Origin: Chlamydiifrater volucris
GTDB lineage: Bacteria > Chlamydiota > Chlamydiia > Chlamydiales > Chlamydiaceae
Assembly: GCF_902806995.1 (NCBI RefSeq)
Contig: NZ_LR777654.1
Coordinates: 372,001-436,000, forward strand
Direction: 5' to 3'
Length of the DNA stretch: 64,000 nucleotides
The translations under genes were made by a program, and so were the position numbers. Numbering within the stretch: position 1 is the first letter of the stretch; each line of letters begins with the position of its first letter. Shown piece by piece: positions 28,501 through 40,018 of this stretch. Under the pieces are notes generated by a model, which was not told the origin of the DNA, did not search any database, and saw only the letters and a list, made by a program, of their open reading frames with translations.

Positions 28501-31500
28501 TTCTGTGGATGAAACAGTTCCTTCCCTCAAGGAGATAGATCTTCTAACGGCGTATAGCGAACTTAAAGCTAAAGAAAGCTTTGATTTATTATCTTCCCAA
28601 GAAGTCGATAAATTTTTGGAAATTTCAACTCAGATCGCAGAAAACCCGAGATTACAAAACAAAATCAATGAAATTGAATATAATATCGACTCTGGGTACC
28701 TATACAAGTACCATGAAAAATTACTAACGTCATACTTGAGTTTATCAGATAGTGATTTCAAAAAGAAAGTTTTGATTTTTGCGAAAAACTTGTCGAAAGA
28801 CAACAGCCTAACTAAACAAGATCAAAAAAAGCAGAATTCTTGGTACGAAGAAATTTGTAATAAAATATACGAACGACGCGTAGCAAACCCTGTATCTAAG
28901 ATGCAGGATTTTATGAAGAATTTTGAAGGTAATAATCGTGTCGTTGTTCGCGATTTGGATGTTTATCTGGCTGGGCATCCTCTATTCGAAAAAATCCAAA
29001 AAAACGGATATGCTTTTCAGGATTTTCAAACACTTGGCCAATTAATTCTGGCAAACTCTGGAGTTTCCGGCATTTTGTCGACGCATCCTGTGTTCCCAGC
29101 TCCCTCTAGATTGCTAGTAGATGTAGTGAAATCAAAACTTGAAGATGACTATGACAAGATGAATGAGGCTATGTCGCTTGTGTACGATTTATTGGCTTCA
29201 GAAAAGAATGGAAAAGAAAGAAAGCAAATTTATGAGAGTTTGGAAGCCGCCGGTCTGGAGATGTTAGGGGAAATGCTTTCACCATACACTCCTCAGCAAT
29301 TACTCGTTCCTCCTTCTGATAATAGCGTCACCGCTCTTGGTAGACGATATGGAATAGAACATGGGAGAGAAACAGAACAAGTAGTGGTAAACTTAGCGCC
29401 CGGAATATTTAATCCCGCAGGATATACTATGGAGCGTTATCTAGAAGCGCTTTACGAAATTCATAGAGAAATTCATGAAGGAAGCTTAACCGAGGAAACC
29501 GCTCAGACTATTCTTCGAGATAAGGATTCAGCTTGCTTTATTAATAGGGAAGGCATTCAAGCTCTTCTACAGTACGCTGCTAGCAGATATTACTGTTCTT
29601 TGACAGAGGTCCACAGGATACTAACAAATCAATTCTTTCTAGCAGAAGCAACAGGTTCCTTGCTTTCCGGCGCATTTCCTGGAATCGATCAAATTACTAG
29701 TGTGGATCAAAGTTTAAATCGTCCCCGAGTAACGGCTATCACAGAATCTCCAGCAGTTAACCCCTACGATTATCGTGGAGTTGGATTAAATGAAAATGTA
29801 TTCTTTACTCCTCGTGAAATTCCCTCGGTAACGTCCGTTGTGGAAGGAGCGAAATACACGGCATCATCATGGAGAGAGTTTTTTGATACGCACGTAGAAC
29901 ACTGGTCAGATTTGGCTGTGCGTCTAGGGAGCAAATTAATAGAAACTCATCCACAAACTTTTCTATTCGAAGCACAGGGTCGTTGCATGGGATTATCTAT
30001 GATGTACATGTTAGCTGAAGATATAGAATCTTATAAATTGATACAAAATAACTTAATGACTGTTTCAGCTCTGTACCAAGAAAATAAGAGAGACGGTTTA
30101 TTGTTATCAGGATCTGATCAAGATTTGGTAGATAGAAGTACTACACTAATTGATTGGTTACAACTTCGAGGAAATAAGTTTCTATCGCATAAGGAAGTCT
30201 TTTCTACTGAATCTTGGGGTCTTTTTACATTAAAAAAACAATTTGAGGAAAAGTTAGTAAAAAGTGTCCTTATTACCACACCAAGTCACTCTGTGGTTTT
30301 GCAAAAGTTAGGCGACAATATTTACAGACTTACAGATCCAAATTTTGGTCATATTGACTTCACGTCCGTTGAACAAGTTTTCTATTTTGTGGTTGGAATA
30401 GTAGAAGAATCCTATGAAATAAAAAGACGTTATGGATTTTCTGATTATATATCCGTCAGAGAACAAATAAAAATACATACCCCAAATGGCCATAAATTTG
30501 AAAATACGTTGTTTGCTGGGACTGATTTGGGGTTAACTTCTCAACATCAATCTACTACGCTAGAGAGAATAACAGAAAAAGGCAGTGTTACGATCAACCA
30601 AATTAAAACATCGTGGCGTGTCCTTTACCAAATTGGAGGAATCGTTGATCATAAGAGAGTATCGGAAACTACTACGAAAGAGGATCTGTCTCGCTTAAAA
30701 ATTCATGGGGATGTGTTAAATGACTATCTTTCTAAAAACGTGTTGGACTCAGATACATCAAGTTTAATTCGCACTATCTTAAAAACTTACGGTCTTGAGT
30801 CTGGAACAAAACCAGTTGAGGGAAGAGCTATCGTAGATACTCCAAATGAAGTTGTATCTCTCGTACAAACGTCAAAACGCAGAATGGCTAAAATGAAATC
30901 TTCATTACAGGCCATGCTAAAGCTTATATCAAATAAACTGAGATCAATATCTGTATCTGATAAAGACCAGGCAAAGATTAAAAGTGCAAGTATTAGTGAT
31001 GATGACTTGCTAACGATGGAAATAGAAATTTCTGATAAACAAACAAAGACAATCACGTTTGATGGAGAAGGTCTAGCTGTTTCATTTAAGCGTGTTGGCA
31101 GAATGCTCAACGAATTGTCTAGCACTGGGGTCTTGGATTTAGACTTGGGAATGTCTGTGGTCTCTCTGGTCCAATATGCTCGTATGGTAGAACAAGGGCA
31201 ATCTACCGATGCTCTGGCACAATTCAACTTAGCTTTGGATGTTAAAGCTATGTCTGAGTTGACGCTGGGGTCTGCCATTCAGGTGATGGGGAAAAAATTT
31301 CTGACAGATTCTGGAGTAAATACTTTAAGTTTAGAAAGTGTCTTAGCGTCTAGGTTGCACACAGCAGCACGTAAAATAGGAGGGAGTACGGGGAGGGCCT
31401 TATTAGGAGCAGCAAAAGTTTTAGAACTTCCCATTCTTGAAGCAGTGGCCGGTGTTTGGAACCTTTACAGCAGTATAGAAGTTCTTACACGAGAGACATC

Positions 31501-34500
31501 TCATAGTGAGCAGATGGCAGCAAGGGTGCAAGTTGCTTTTGATGCTATATCTCTCGCTCTCACGTTGTCGGCTACGGTTGCACCGTCCCTTATGCTGGCA
31601 GCAGGTCCTGTTGCAGCAATTGGGATGGGGGCAGCAGCAATTGCACAAAATGTGGCATATCATGAATCACGTCATGAAGCTTGGCTAAGGTATAAAGATT
31701 TTTTAGAACAGGGTAGCAAAAATATTGTTGTTAGCTTTCCTGAAAGAGGGATTATCGATTTGTCTGGTAATGGTGTTCTAGGGGATGTTTGTCTGGATTT
31801 AAGAAACAATTCACCATTGCTCACAGGGAAGCATTCTTATAACGCTAACCGGTGGATTGGCCACCAGCCAGGTTTATCAGATAGGCAAGTTCGTGAAAAG
31901 TTAAGTTATGCCTATAGCATATCTCCAGAAAGAGCATTAGCAAAAGGGCATGCCAATAGTCGTTGGCCCCAAAATATTCCATCTATACCTCCAGGGAATT
32001 ACCATACAGTTATTGTGGGGTATGGTATTCAATATGAGGCTGTTACCGAAGTAATCTATCTTTCCAATCAAGTAGCATGGAGAGAGGCTGTTATGGAGAC
32101 AGACTCGTTATATTATAAACCTCCCTTGACAGCTATTTCACAACAAACCACGATTATAGCAGGAGATGAGCCTCTTACCGTATTGCCAGTACGTCTTCTG
32201 GATGGAGATTCTAAAAAAGAAAGAAATACTCAGGACGAGAACACCGCAGAGGATGAAGGTGCTACAGAAGATGAGGATGCTCGGGATGATCTACGAAGAC
32301 GTGTAGAACAAGCAAAATTGTACAAAGATTACAAAATAATTGTTAAGGGGGGATCAGGGGGAGTAATTGTTCAAGTTGGAGGGGCTGGCATTTATGATTT
32401 AGAAGGAGATCCAAGAGCTAACAACACCATTTCATTTCGAGCCATACCAGCACCGTACTACGCTGCATTCAATCTTAAAGAGAAGGAATACCAAGAAATA
32501 CGCCTGGTCGAAAGGGTTGGAAAGAACGAATACAAAATCACCAAGATTTTGAAAGTTCGACAGAGTAATTTCAATACGATTGTTGGATCTGCATCGGAGC
32601 ACGATTACTTAAGTGGAAACCACGACACAACGTTCTTCTTAAGCCCTATGGGGGCAACCATCTACTCCGGATCGGGTAGCTGTCGATATGACGTACCGGA
32701 CATTTCAGGCTGTATTATGATTTTTTTGGAAGATAATTCTGTTCAACATAGCATTACACTCCACCAAACTGTTTTCGACATTGTGGCTAAACCGCCGTTT
32801 GAAAAACATTATATTCCTATGGCTCTGCTGTTACTTATATTGTCTAAAAAACCGAAACCCAATCCTTTCGTCTCAGGGTTATATATGGGGTATCCGTGGG
32901 ATTCCTCAACAGAAGATTATGAGAAATGGGTGGATAACGTAGTGGTCAGTTTGGACGATGGAATTGAATTGCGAGCAATGAAAACCCAAGAAGAAGCATT
33001 AGTCTTTGGCATTACCAATTGCAACCACTTAAAATGGCAGCAAGCACACCCGGAGGAAGCTGGATACCCTGAAGACATCTTGGAAACTCTAAGGCGTTCG
33101 GAGCTTCCTTTTAATAAAACGTTTACCATAGTCAGAAAAGATAGTTCAATTGTATTTGATTTTGAAGATCAAAAGTTTATCTACTATCCTAAGCCGTATG
33201 CGCAAATCTCCGTTCGTACTAGTTCCCAATATGATGTAGTTGTTGCAGGAGAAGAGGGGTGTGGTTACATCATAAAATCACTGCCGGGTATTGAATCTAG
33301 GAATATTACGATTCAGTTAAAAGGAAGTGTATCGATTGGGGCGATTCTTGATTTTTATTCCTTAGTGATAAGTTCTATAGAAGGTAGATTGCCCTCGGAT
33401 TCAAATAATACCATGGAATTAACCATTTCTTCTCCTAGATACAGAATTCCTTTGACGCTAACGTGGCCCGGTGAAGTGCCTAGATCAACATTTATAGAAG
33501 TTACGGACAGAGTTCATGGAAATTTGGGGAAATGGTACGACATTTTGAATCAAAATCGGGGATCAACACAATCTCTGTACAGACGTAGTATGTTAGCAGC
33601 GGACAGAATAGAAAGTGTTGGAAATTTAGATGATACAGTTACTTTACTTGAGCCAGAAAAAGAAAACAATAGTCTCGTCCATATCTTAGGCATAGAAAAT
33701 AAGGAGGAGACAGAGGTTCAAATTAAGGGAAACATGTATTCGGGAACATTTACAGGAAGCATGGAAAATTTGAGATGGACCACCACAAAGCCTTCTAAAA
33801 TATTTGAAATCATCGTTCCTCCTCGCAATATCAAGTATCTATCCTTCCAAAGAGGCCGAAAATCCGAAAATATAGTGTTTTATAGTACGATAAAACCATC
33901 GATAATTGAGGCGAAAAAACAGCCAATGTCCTTGATATCGAAAGATCAATGGGGGGCGTGTAGTCAAATTAATGTGTATTATACTTCTCTAACACTTGGA
34001 GATTTTCGTCGTTATCGTATCAATGATGAGACAGACGCCCTTAGCAGGCAGCTAATGTATGCTCAGGGTTTGGTAAAAATTTATGAACAAGATTTAATAG
34101 CAACTTTTTTTTATATTCGTGGAGGCCGCGGAGTAGGTAGTGTTATCTTAAAGTTTAAAGAATTCTTTAATATGTCAATAGGGGAAAACCGAGATTCTTA
34201 CAAGAATTTGAACGAGCATGTCCCATTAATTAATACAAAATATCGCGACCACTTAGATTTGACATTGGGGTCTGAGAGATTGAATTTAGCAATTTTAGTA
34301 AGTGAGTTCCTAGAAACTCATCATGTCACAAGTTTACAACGACACAAAAATGTTCCATACCAATTGGAGTTTCCGCAAAACACATTACGTTTCCCAAATA
34401 CAAATATTTTTTCGTATACGATTAATCCCAACACTACTAATACTTCAAAAAATGATTTCAACTGGTTGCCAGTGGATACTTCTATCAAAAAGTACGAGTT

Positions 34501-35380
34501 ACCTGGCTTGGCGGTACGGGGTGCTTCGTTGTACCTGGACCCAGTATCCGGAAACTTATTTCTAACCCGTATAAACCGGTTTGGATCGGTTGGGACAGAA
34601 GCTCTCCTTATAAAGTTCCCGAATTATAAATGTAAGTGGCGGGAATTTCAAAAAATGATGATACTAGAAAGGAATTTACTTACCGTTTTGAACAGTGAGA
34701 CGATCTCTAGGTCCGGAATTACTTTTTTTGGGCCATCTGTCCAAAGGATTCGGTTTGATGATATGAACTGGATGAGAGGATTCTCTCGACAGGCCAGCGT
34801 CGTTTCAATAGAAGCTGATGTGCATTCAAAAAAAAACCAAGTGGTGCATCTTGATCTTGTTGAAGGTCGAAAGTATCACTCTTTCTTAGATTTGTATGCA
34901 GGTGATCTACGAGATCGATTTAATCAATCTGCAGAGGCAAGAACATATGACAACTATCTATTAGCAGAGGCTTTGCACTTATGCGAGGAAAAACAAGAGT
35001 GGAAAGTTTCAAAAGATATGTTAAGTGAAGGTGTTGGTTATTATTCTCAAGTATCCTCAACTTGGGTTCAAAAAGAAGTTAAAGAGAATACGCGATTAAC
35101 GCTATTAGCAAATACTGAAATGTCCTTGATCACATCCCAGGGAGTGATGTTCACAAGACAACAAGAGCGCTCTGGCTTTTTAATACATTATAGAGTGATG
35201 GGATTAGATAAAGTGATCGATGACGTTGAATTGTCAACCCAAACTCCAGGCGCATTGCGGTGTAGTCTAAAAACCAACGCTACCATGGTTGTAAGACGCG
35301 TCGATAATTCTCAGTACAGTAATAGGAATATTTTTATTGTTGCAGAAATAGTTTCTAAAGAAGAGAAGGATAAGAGCTAA
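25505..35380 (+). CDS. Large chlamydial cytotoxin with glycosyltransferase and C58-type cysteine protease domains
   Basis: 3291 residues, in the size range of the LifA/TcdB-related toxins of C. muridarum, C. caviae and C. psittaci. The glycosyltransferase region spans about residues 285-760. [10 protein letters not shown] near 290 fits the sugar-nucleotide site, and [13 protein letters not shown] carries the DXD metal motif (Asp532-Leu-Asp534). A YopT/LifA-like protease triad follows: Cys1494 in GRCMGLS, His1595 in PSHSVVL and Asp1611 in TDPNFG. The Cys-His and His-Asp spacings (101 and 16) almost equal those of E. coli lymphostatin. A hydrophobic Ala/Gly/Leu-rich segment near residues 1970-2050 resembles the pore or translocation region of clostridial toxins. 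An acidic linker lies near 2236-2265. The rest is unassigned. The reading frame is intact and there is no signal peptide. It probably acts on host GTPases or the cytoskeleton, by inference from relatives. Confidence 0.95.
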   Translation: MSFPDKINPSRPPRHHNETLLHSQNFSTSPTNIDNDITLYNTLVNQDNTTEDVVKIGELIQESINKTLEQRNPEQVVTEVTPARHTGNWKTSLLFNTSRLLAHLFSATVQPVRPTRPTQFTFRPHAEKTKASSVTKYANSTRDNVAFPTTSTLLASTSKHSRSSVSKAKKTPKKQFSRKKRTVDAENKVEVIKYDLTDENIIVKLGLTPTQIDSCPKAINNLKKAINRYNSLRNNKNSRTGQSLLVKQSEFLEQIQTKLKLSDTHKSFEVMSMIKAEYKSHRVPVEKLVHGIWVAGSPPEGTEAYIKTFLQAYDDFKFYLWVDDSAYGAAKFSSIMKKNAFDVAISKLKESIPESHQQFIKQYNDLRKEYDNTQNPKLQKQYLKDIQAMRESYEALNKSIKNTFNALLLKETVVQQDHFFNFCLLKGLNSISDETRIEFLTKEMSLPKEEISEYRKLIENNKRKIQKLVDTVNADLKKTRVFIKDIKELDAMSNRINQYNYNMEMLLRWNYAAATDQTRMYMLLEHGGIYTDLDMMPAYSSAINKQIYDVGGDSFFEDLSIRRAISGITLKLVNENSQSLSLQDIAQEVDLSKISEENQQKLSTLIDNLKSFAQAHDGKSFFERMDSSIIRDTMPILQRYHKWSTGWNVRGLNGLMMSHKGSSTVEAVIRAQQQAYEHQKTLRQNVVSREFFDSLQELSEFDAMAVIGGELVKDYLGGSLFYNFRQDSITPGAVSTLGISGPDLIMRTMKKFFREQGPIGKDFLENGGRKLGKNVFLGAYREKPKEGAKQERGVESITFDWLNPLTVGANDVTPADESTWCGIKSRDAGDLLFSDPVKINTKPLKFVSKTKVNIKEFTESWSDSAKSVCPEDLLQRFNKIIAGPSFDIGEISELDVALTLAKRQMSDDKIAQEAVFSLQLQLAELVRSTQFPVSNSVSFVLDARSNFESDLSKAVKLYLKADLQTTINLWTSSLGNKVLFLKDMLSVSERILAISNFIDSVDETVPSLKEIDLLTAYSELKAKESFDLLSSQEVDKFLEISTQIAENPRLQNKINEIEYNIDSGYLYKYHEKLLTSYLSLSDSDFKKKVLIFAKNLSKDNSLTKQDQKKQNSWYEEICNKIYERRVANPVSKMQDFMKNFEGNNRVVVRDLDVYLAGHPLFEKIQKNGYAFQDFQTLGQLILANSGVSGILSTHPVFPAPSRLLVDVVKSKLEDDYDKMNEAMSLVYDLLASEKNGKERKQIYESLEAAGLEMLGEMLSPYTPQQLLVPPSDNSVTALGRRYGIEHGRETEQVVVNLAPGIFNPAGYTMERYLEALYEIHREIHEGSLTEETAQTILRDKDSACFINREGIQALLQYAASRYYCSLTEVHRILTNQFFLAEATGSLLSGAFPGIDQITSVDQSLNRPRVTAITESPAVNPYDYRGVGLNENVFFTPREIPSVTSVVEGAKYTASSWREFFDTHVEHWSDLAVRLGSKLIETHPQTFLFEAQGRCMGLSMMYMLAEDIESYKLIQNNLMTVSALYQENKRDGLLLSGSDQDLVDRSTTLIDWLQLRGNKFLSHKEVFSTESWGLFTLKKQFEEKLVKSVLITTPSHSVVLQKLGDNIYRLTDPNFGHIDFTSVEQVFYFVVGIVEESYEIKRRYGFSDYISVREQIKIHTPNGHKFENTLFAGTDLGLTSQHQSTTLERITEKGSVTINQIKTSWRVLYQIGGIVDHKRVSETTTKEDLSRLKIHGDVLNDYLSKNVLDSDTSSLIRTILKTYGLESGTKPVEGRAIVDTPNEVVSLVQTSKRRMAKMKSSLQAMLKLISNKLRSISVSDKDQAKIKSASISDDDLLTMEIEISDKQTKTITFDGEGLAVSFKRVGRMLNELSSTGVLDLDLGMSVVSLVQYARMVEQGQSTDALAQFNLALDVKAMSELTLGSAIQVMGKKFLTDSGVNTLSLESVLASRLHTAARKIGGSTGRALLGAAKVLELPILEAVAGVWNLYSSIEVLTRETSHSEQMAARVQVAFDAISLALTLSATVAPSLMLAAGPVAAIGMGAAAIAQNVAYHESRHEAWLRYKDFLEQGSKNIVVSFPERGIIDLSGNGVLGDVCLDLRNNSPLLTGKHSYNANRWIGHQPGLSDRQVREKLSYAYSISPERALAKGHANSRWPQNIPSIPPGNYHTVIVGYGIQYEAVTEVIYLSNQVAWREAVMETDSLYYKPPLTAISQQTTIIAGDEPLTVLPVRLLDGDSKKERNTQDENTAEDEGATEDEDARDDLRRRVEQAKLYKDYKIIVKGGSGGVIVQVGGAGIYDLEGDPRANNTISFRAIPAPYYAAFNLKEKEYQEIRLVERVGKNEYKITKILKVRQSNFNTIVGSASEHDYLSGNHDTTFFLSPMGATIYSGSGSCRYDVPDISGCIMIFLEDNSVQHSITLHQTVFDIVAKPPFEKHYIPMALLLLILSKKPKPNPFVSGLYMGYPWDSSTEDYEKWVDNVVVSLDDGIELRAMKTQEEALVFGITNCNHLKWQQAHPEEAGYPEDILETLRRSELPFNKTFTIVRKDSSIVFDFEDQKFIYYPKPYAQISVRTSSQYDVVVAGEEGCGYIIKSLPGIESRNITIQLKGSVSIGAILDFYSLVISSIEGRLPSDSNNTMELTISSPRYRIPLTLTWPGEVPRSTFIEVTDRVHGNLGKWYDILNQNRGSTQSLYRRSMLAADRIESVGNLDDTVTLLEPEKENNSLVHILGIENKEETEVQIKGNMYSGTFTGSMENLRWTTTKPSKIFEIIVPPRNIKYLSFQRGRKSENIVFYSTIKPSIIEAKKQPMSLISKDQWGACSQINVYYTSLTLGDFRRYRINDETDALSRQLMYAQGLVKIYEQDLIATFFYIRGGRGVGSVILKFKEFFNMSIGENRDSYKNLNEHVPLINTKYRDHLDLTLGSERLNLAILVSEFLETHHVTSLQRHKNVPYQLEFPQNTLRFPNTNIFSYTINPNTTNTSKNDFNWLPVDTSIKKYELPGLAVRGASLYLDPVSGNLFLTRINRFGSVGTEALLIKFPNYKCKWREFQKMMILERNLLTVLNSETISRSGITFFGPSVQRIRFDDMNWMRGFSRQASVVSIEADVHSKKNQVVHLDLVEGRKYHSFLDLYAGDLRDRFNQSAEARTYDNYLLAEALHLCEEKQEWKVSKDMLSEGVGYYSQVSSTWVQKEVKENTRLTLLANTEMSLITSQGVMFTRQQERSGFLIHYRVMGLDKVIDDVELSTQTPGALRCSLKTNATMVVRRVDNSQYSNRNIFIVAEIVSKEEKDKS

Positions 35381-35509
35381 AAATGACAGGCTGTGGGATT
35401 TTTACATTTTACTGACAATTAGAGAATAGGAAGCATCAGATTTGTTACGGGTAGCGTGATTCCTGATGGTTTTTTGGCTAACAAATAGTTTAGATTTTTT
35501 GCGAAACAA

Positions 35510-36847
35510 TTATTTCTCCGAAGACTTTATTTCTAGCTGAGGTGTAGGTAAGATTTTCCTTATTCCTTCTATTAAGAAAAAAACCAAGAGAGATCCTCCC
35601 CAGGCAGTGATTTCTGAGCCGTAGACGTATCCCAGTAAAGAGAGAAAATACACAGTTCCTCCCGTTAAAACAGCGGCAAAAGCGGCAGTTTTGGAGGCCT
35701 TGTACCCTAAAAAGCATGATAGCACAGGCACGGATAGGCAACAGACAGATAATCCGTAACCTATTAGTATACAGCGGAAAACGCTCTGTTGAAATGGAAT
35801 AAATAAGAATGCTGCTATGGGAAGCAGAAAACTACTTAGTTTCGGTTTTTTTCTCAATAGGGGTATATCTGAGTTCAGTAATTGAGATATAGAATTGATA
35901 AGAGAATCTGCAGTGGAAAGGATAGCCACAACGATTACGGAGCAAAGGATAGCGGACGTTTTTCCTCCACATACTTGTTGAGTCATTTCAAGAATTGCAC
36001 TGCCGCCATTGGAGGTGGATGTCATCGCTCTTGCAGTGATGCCCATCCAAATAGGGATTAGCTGAAAGCCGGCAAGTAATATGCCGGCAAGAATTGTAGA
36101 AATACTCAAGATTTTCTTGGATCTTGCAGCTAAACAGCGCTGCATCATATCTTGTTCGATAAACATGAAAATAAGGGGCACAAACAATCCTGAAATCAAG
36201 CTGCTTTTGGGGAGAGGGGCAGCATCATGCAAGGGAGTAACTATGGCAGTAGTGGGAGAAGAGGCGAGTTTTGCACATACATAAGAGATTGCTGTCATAA
36301 TGAATAATACTTGGATGACGTCAGTTTTGATGACAGCCTGTAGTCCTCCTTGAGCAGTATACCAAGCGAGCATAATCCACAGGGTCAGGACTAGCCAAGA
36401 ACCATAGGGTACTGTGGAACAGAGCTTATATAAAGCTATTAACTGTGCCGAAAGTATACAAAACAAGGATCCCACAGAAAGTAGGAAGGCGATACGTCTT
36501 AGGTTTGGTGAGGCATAATAATCGCTAAAAACGTCCAGTATAGAGTTATAAGAGCTTGCTGCTAACTTTCTTCCTGGACCAACACCCAAAATAAAGAAGC
36601 CAATGACCGTTCCCAATGCCAAGAATATAGCCGAGCATCCATGTTGATAGGCTTCCTCAGATAGACCAATAAGTGAGCCACCACCAATCTGGGTGGCTAG
36701 AAAGGTCATAGTGAGGGGAAACCATCCAACATTCCGATTTGCAAGGAAGAATTTTTGATGATTCTGAAAGGAGCTACTTCCTCGAGCAACCAGCAAACAT
36801 ACTCCTTGAAGAATTAGTAAACTGGATAGAAACAAAGCGACGTTCAT
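35510..36847 (-). CDS. Sodium:solute symporter family transporter
   Basis: 445 residues from the ATG at 36847, with AAGGA about 12 bases upstream. A longer frame would add 39 basic, AT-rich residues and is unlikely. About 12-13 membrane segments are visible. The N terminus has ANRNVGWFPLTMTFLATQIGGG, here shortened to its core ATQIGGGS, which matches the SSF family motif around the sodium site (A-T-x-x-G-G-G-S). A further SSF-like segment, AILSTADSLINSISQLL, lies near residue 310. Members import proline, pantothenate, sugars or other small solutes with sodium; the substrate cannot be deduced. It converges on the toxin gene with a 129-base gap. Confidence 0.87.
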   Translation of the reverse strand: MNVALFLSSLLILQGVCLLVARGSSSFQNHQKFFLANRNVGWFPLTMTFLATQIGGGSLIGLSEEAYQHGCSAIFLALGTVIGFFILGVGPGRKLAASSYNSILDVFSDYYASPNLRRIAFLLSVGSLFCILSAQLIALYKLCSTVPYGSWLVLTLWIMLAWYTAQGGLQAVIKTDVIQVLFIMTAISYVCAKLASSPTTAIVTPLHDAAPLPKSSLISGLFVPLIFMFIEQDMMQRCLAARSKKILSISTILAGILLAGFQLIPIWMGITARAMTSTSNGGSAILEMTQQVCGGKTSAILCSVIVVAILSTADSLINSISQLLNSDIPLLRKKPKLSSFLLPIAAFLFIPFQQSVFRCILIGYGLSVCCLSVPVLSCFLGYKASKTAAFAAVLTGGTVYFLSLLGYVYGSEITAWGGSLLVFFLIEGIRKILPTPQLEIKSSEK

Positions 36848-37246
36848 AGGAGTAGTCCTTGTTTTTTGCCAAGAAATTCTAAGTATAATTTTTATAAAAC
36901 GAAAGTTTTTTCTAGATTTTGTAAATAAAATGTATAAATAAAACCTTTTATTATCATTTTTCAAATTATTTAATTTTCGTCTTTGGTTTAGGGTTTTCTG
37001 AAACGCAACGTCTGATAATCTATATTATGTTGCATATATAGCGGGATTTGAAAAGTAAATGCTTCATATAGAGGAAACTGTTTGTTAACGTTTCTTTATG
37101 AATTAATAGTTGTCCATAGAAACCATAGGTCTTTGAGTTTGTAAATCTAAAAATTGATTTTTAATTAAAAAATAAATTAAAATAGACGTGTTTATTTAAT
37201 TAAATGACTGAAAAGCAATTGGTTTTATTTTAATTTGGGAGTAAAA
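36848..37246. other. Divergent AT-rich intergenic region
   Basis: It separates the symporter from the Inc-like gene at 37247 and should contain both promoters. One possible plus-strand promoter is TTGATT at 37154-37159 with TAAAAT at 37178-37183 (18-base spacer). No reading frame or hairpin of note was seen. Confidence 0.4.
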
Positions 37247-37912
37247 ATGGTTGGAATAATCACTCGTAATACAGCAGACTACGTTGAGCAAAAACGGGTT
37301 GAGCTTGGAGAAATAGATTTTTTCTCCCCTAGGGATGCGTTTTGTAAGCCAATTCTAAAGGTGGCTTGGTCTTTATGTAGAGATGCAGCTTGTTTAGCAG
37401 AAGCAGCTAAGCAGAATGAGAGAAATCTTCCCCCTCTTCTTGTTAAGGATATTGAAGGGGTATTAATTCAAGCTGGTAGTGTTTTATACGCTTCCTGGGA
37501 AGAAGAAGACTTAGGATTTCTTGATAAGTGTTCTGTAATTAACGAATTAAAGGCTGCGGCGGATAGATACGAACAGCTGAAGATAGAACTGGAGGATAGT
37601 TTCCACGTAACTCCGTCGAGTACCCCTGGCCGATATGAGAAGCTGCTTAAAGAGCCGACTCAGAATCGCGCCAAAAAAATATTCAGATTGGTGGCATCAG
37701 TTATTGCTGTTTTAGCCCCTGTAGTTACCTCGGTTGTTTTGATGGGGCTTGGGGTGATAACTGGAGCTCTGCCCATAGCTTTTGCCGTTATAGTCTGCAT
37801 GTTCCTAACGCTCTTCCCAGCGATTTGTTTAGTCAAGGAGATATTAGCTTTAAAACATAGCTTAAAAGCGACTTCTGCCAGACAGTCGTTTTTCATTAAT
37901 AGGACGGCGTAA
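37247..37912 (+). CDS. Putative Inc-type membrane protein
   Basis: 221 residues from the ATG at 37247, which has TTGGGAG seven bases upstream. The soluble N-terminal ~145 residues are Glu/Lys/Ala-rich and likely helical. Two membrane segments (about residues 147-170 and 173-196) with a short turn follow, then a basic tail. The hairpin suggests an inclusion membrane protein. The stop codon lies within a 22-base tandem duplication. The gene ends at a strong shared terminator opposite the DUF648-like cluster. Function unknown. Confidence 0.75.
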   Translation: MVGIITRNTADYVEQKRVELGEIDFFSPRDAFCKPILKVAWSLCRDAACLAEAAKQNERNLPPLLVKDIEGVLIQAGSVLYASWEEEDLGFLDKCSVINELKAAADRYEQLKIELEDSFHVTPSSTPGRYEKLLKEPTQNRAKKIFRLVASVIAVLAPVVTSVVLMGLGVITGALPIAFAVIVCMFLTLFPAICLVKEILALKHSLKATSARQSFFINRTA

Positions 37913-37939
37913 TGAGGTTAATAGGACGGCGTAATGAGG
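37896..37939. repeat. 22-base tandem duplication across a stop codon
   Basis: Two identical 22-base copies (37896-37917 and 37918-37939) of TTAATAGGACGGCGTAATGA plus GG, with the first bases of a third copy following. The first copy encodes the last residues and stop of the Inc-like gene; the second is untranslated. Confidence 0.9.
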
Positions 37940-37954
37940 TTATAGTCTCTTAAT

Positions 37955-37980
37955 AAGTAACCCCCTTCTGGGGGTTACTT
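37955..37980. terminator. Bidirectional terminator between convergent genes
   Basis: Perfect 11-bp stem, AAGTAACCCCC with GGGGGTTACTT, and a TTCT loop. It is placed between the stop at 37912 (plus) and the stop at 37986 (minus). T-rich flanks are short, but the strength and position make this a good terminator for both genes. Confidence 0.85.
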
Positions 37981-37985
37981 GATTT

Positions 37986-38981
37986 TCATGCCGGCGATCC
38001 CTTAAACAGCAATTTATTTGCTGGCAGATTCTCTACTATAACTCCCATCTTTTCAGGAGTTCTTTCAGGGCCCATAGGTCGCTTAGGACCCACATAATGC
38101 TCCCAGCAAGCCACTTGTATGAAAGTTTTTTCTGATAGAAGTTGTTGTTTTTCTTGATCGCTACCCTTCCATTCCTTTATTTTTTTCTCATAAGAGTCCC
38201 TTTTTCTTTGTGCAGCATTTAAAGCTTCCGACTTGGAGGTTGAGTACCCATAATCCCCTAGGGAAGGAGAAGAAAGTATTTTTCCGGCGTAGAAGGTAAT
38301 TGATTTTCCAGGGAATTTATCCTCCCATTTAATAAATTTTGTTTTTCCGGGGTCTATGGTTTCGAAAAATAGAAATTCCACTCCAAAATCTCGTTTAAAG
38401 TCTTCGGCGTTTTTTGTTGTATCCTTGTCGTATAGGCACATCTGCTCGTAAAGATATTGTAACAAAGAGCTTTCTCTCATCCCAAGATCAACGACCAGTC
38501 GGGAAGTTATTGATGATTGTTCTTCTGGGGACAATGATGGAGGTTCCAACTTTGAAGTGTCAAGAGATGGGGTATCAGGAACTCTAGGTTCAAGAGGTTC
38601 GGGAGCAGTAAGTTCAGGAGAGGTAGGAGTTAATTGAGGCGATGCTAATTTTGGTTCCTCAAACTTGACCCACTCCCCTTTATGGGAATATTTGTAGTAG
38701 AAGGCAGTCTTTAGGATGATTTTTAGAGCGAAAGCAATAATTGTCAGAGGTAGAAGTAGGACGCCAACAAAGACTTTAATAATGACTTCTGTGCGAGGAA
38801 TGGGCAGTTTTTTTTCTTCAATAACTACAGATCCATTTTCGGATACATCTAAAAAACAGATGCATGCAGGAGAAACAGATAGGATTCTGTCTAAAATCGA
38901 TATACTTTTTTCGAGACATCCACCCTTCGACTCCATGAATTTTGGGGAAAATTGAAAAGTAGTAATCAGAGAAGAAATCAT
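37986..38981 (-). CDS. DUF648-like membrane protein, copy 1
   Basis: 331 residues from the ATG at 38981, where GTGGAG lies six bases upstream; an in-frame GTG at 38993 overlaps that site and is rejected. The N-terminal module is shared with the next three genes: a FxFSPxF start, GGCLEKS, a (L/I)LDR(I/V)L helix, DVSE, and one long hydrophobic segment (about residues 66-94) containing LLLPLTIIA followed by basic residues. A Pro-rich linker at about 105-150 leads to a soluble domain with KFPGKSITFY, matched in copies 2 and 3. The group resembles the Chlamydiaceae-specific DUF648 family. Probably inserted in the inclusion or bacterial membrane; role unknown. Confidence 0.78.
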   Translation of the reverse strand: MISSLITTFQFSPKFMESKGGCLEKSISILDRILSVSPACICFLDVSENGSVVIEEKKLPIPRTEVIIKVFVGVLLLPLTIIAFALKIILKTAFYYKYSHKGEWVKFEEPKLASPQLTPTSPELTAPEPLEPRVPDTPSLDTSKLEPPSLSPEEQSSITSRLVVDLGMRESSLLQYLYEQMCLYDKDTTKNAEDFKRDFGVEFLFFETIDPGKTKFIKWEDKFPGKSITFYAGKILSSPSLGDYGYSTSKSEALNAAQRKRDSYEKKIKEWKGSDQEKQQLLSEKTFIQVACWEHYVGPKRPMGPERTPEKMGVIVENLPANKLLFKGSPA

Positions 38982-39099
38982 AATAGGCTCCACTTTAAGA
39001 AATTAAACTTAGTATTTTCAGTTTAAATCTTGAACGACAACCCCGTAGGGAAGAGATTTCCCAGAGGTTTTAAACAACAAACAAAAAGTTTTGCAAAGA

Positions 39100-39942
39100 T
39101 CAAGAAAGGATAGAAAACCTCACATTTAGATTTTCTAAGACAGCTTGTACGCGTTCTTTCTTATCGGATGAAAGTGACTGATATGTCCAGTCACCCGTCT
39201 GCAGTATAGGGGCTTTTACAAGCACAGATCTTTCAGAGGCTTTACCTTTCCATTCTTTTAAAGTCATTGAGTAGGTTTTCAATTTTGATTCAAGGAAGAG
39301 TTCTCCAGCATAGCACCCTAAGGTAGGAATCGAATCTACGAAAAACACAATGATCCGGTTTGGGAATTTACTTGGCCATTCTATGGACATACATTCTCCC
39401 GGATCCATGGTTTTCTTAGATACAAACCTAATGTGGAATTCTTTTTCTAGTTCTTCAAGGGTTTTTTCGCCTGAAGAATGTTTTTCTCGAATTTTCTGGT
39501 AGAGTTCTTTCAGGATAAACACTTCTCCATTGCTAAGCTGCGATCCTAGTCGTTGAACTATGCTTCTGTATTCTTTCCGTGAAAGAGGTTGGAGTAATTC
39601 TTTGGGTTCTTCGGCTTTCACTTCTACCCACTCTTTGGAAGAGGTTTCCTTGCAATAGAAAGCCATTCTTAGAATTATCCTTAGAGCCAAGGCAATAATT
39701 GTTAGAGGGAGTAGGAGAATCCCAATGACAACCTTTGCTAAAATTTCTACCGAGGATATGAGTAGAAGCTCTTCTCTGATGAGGACGTTTCCGGTATCAG
39801 ACACATCTATAAAACGGATACATCTGGAGGATATTGCCAAGACTCGGTCCAAAAAGGCAAGAGACCTTTCCAGGCATCCCCCATTGCTTTTTTCAATAAA
39901 TTTGGTGGAGAAACTAAAAGATACTGAAGGAGAATAAAACAT
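39100..39942 (-). CDS. DUF648-like membrane protein, copy 2
   Basis: 280 residues from the ATG at 39942. The upstream ATG at 39954 is read here as part of the GGGG ribosome-binding site, as in copy 3. The N-terminal module matches copy 1 (GGCLERSLAFLDRVLA, DVSDTGNV, LLLPLTIIALALRIILR). The soluble part has KFPNRIIVFF, equivalent to KFPGKSITFY in copy 1, and MTLKEWKG near the C terminus, close to KIKEWKG in copy 1. The Pro-rich linker of copy 1 is absent. It lies in a same-strand run of paralogues. Confidence 0.78.
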   Translation of the reverse strand: MFYSPSVSFSFSTKFIEKSNGGCLERSLAFLDRVLAISSRCIRFIDVSDTGNVLIREELLLISSVEILAKVVIGILLLPLTIIALALRIILRMAFYCKETSSKEWVEVKAEEPKELLQPLSRKEYRSIVQRLGSQLSNGEVFILKELYQKIREKHSSGEKTLEELEKEFHIRFVSKKTMDPGECMSIEWPSKFPNRIIVFFVDSIPTLGCYAGELFLESKLKTYSMTLKEWKGKASERSVLVKAPILQTGDWTYQSLSSDKKERVQAVLENLNVRFSILS

Positions 39943-40018
39943 AAAAAACCCCATTGCAAGATAACCATTTTAATTGGGTTAGAGGAATTTCAATTGGGTG
40001 GCGACCTTCTTGATAATT

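Noticed and set aside
27679..28530. 283-residue minus-strand frame inside the toxin gene
   Set aside because: Long but fully antisense to an intact toxin coding region, Ser/Leu-rich with no domain; chance open frame.
31421..31688. Two overlapping small frames, one Cys-rich, inside the toxin
   Set aside because: They come from the Ala/Gly/Leu-rich hydrophobic segment of the toxin read out of frame.
35381..35509. Possible terminator after the toxin (CATCAG...CTGATGG then TTTTTT)
   Set aside because: The T run is good but the stem is only six pairs with a loop of more than 20 bases, so I could not support it.
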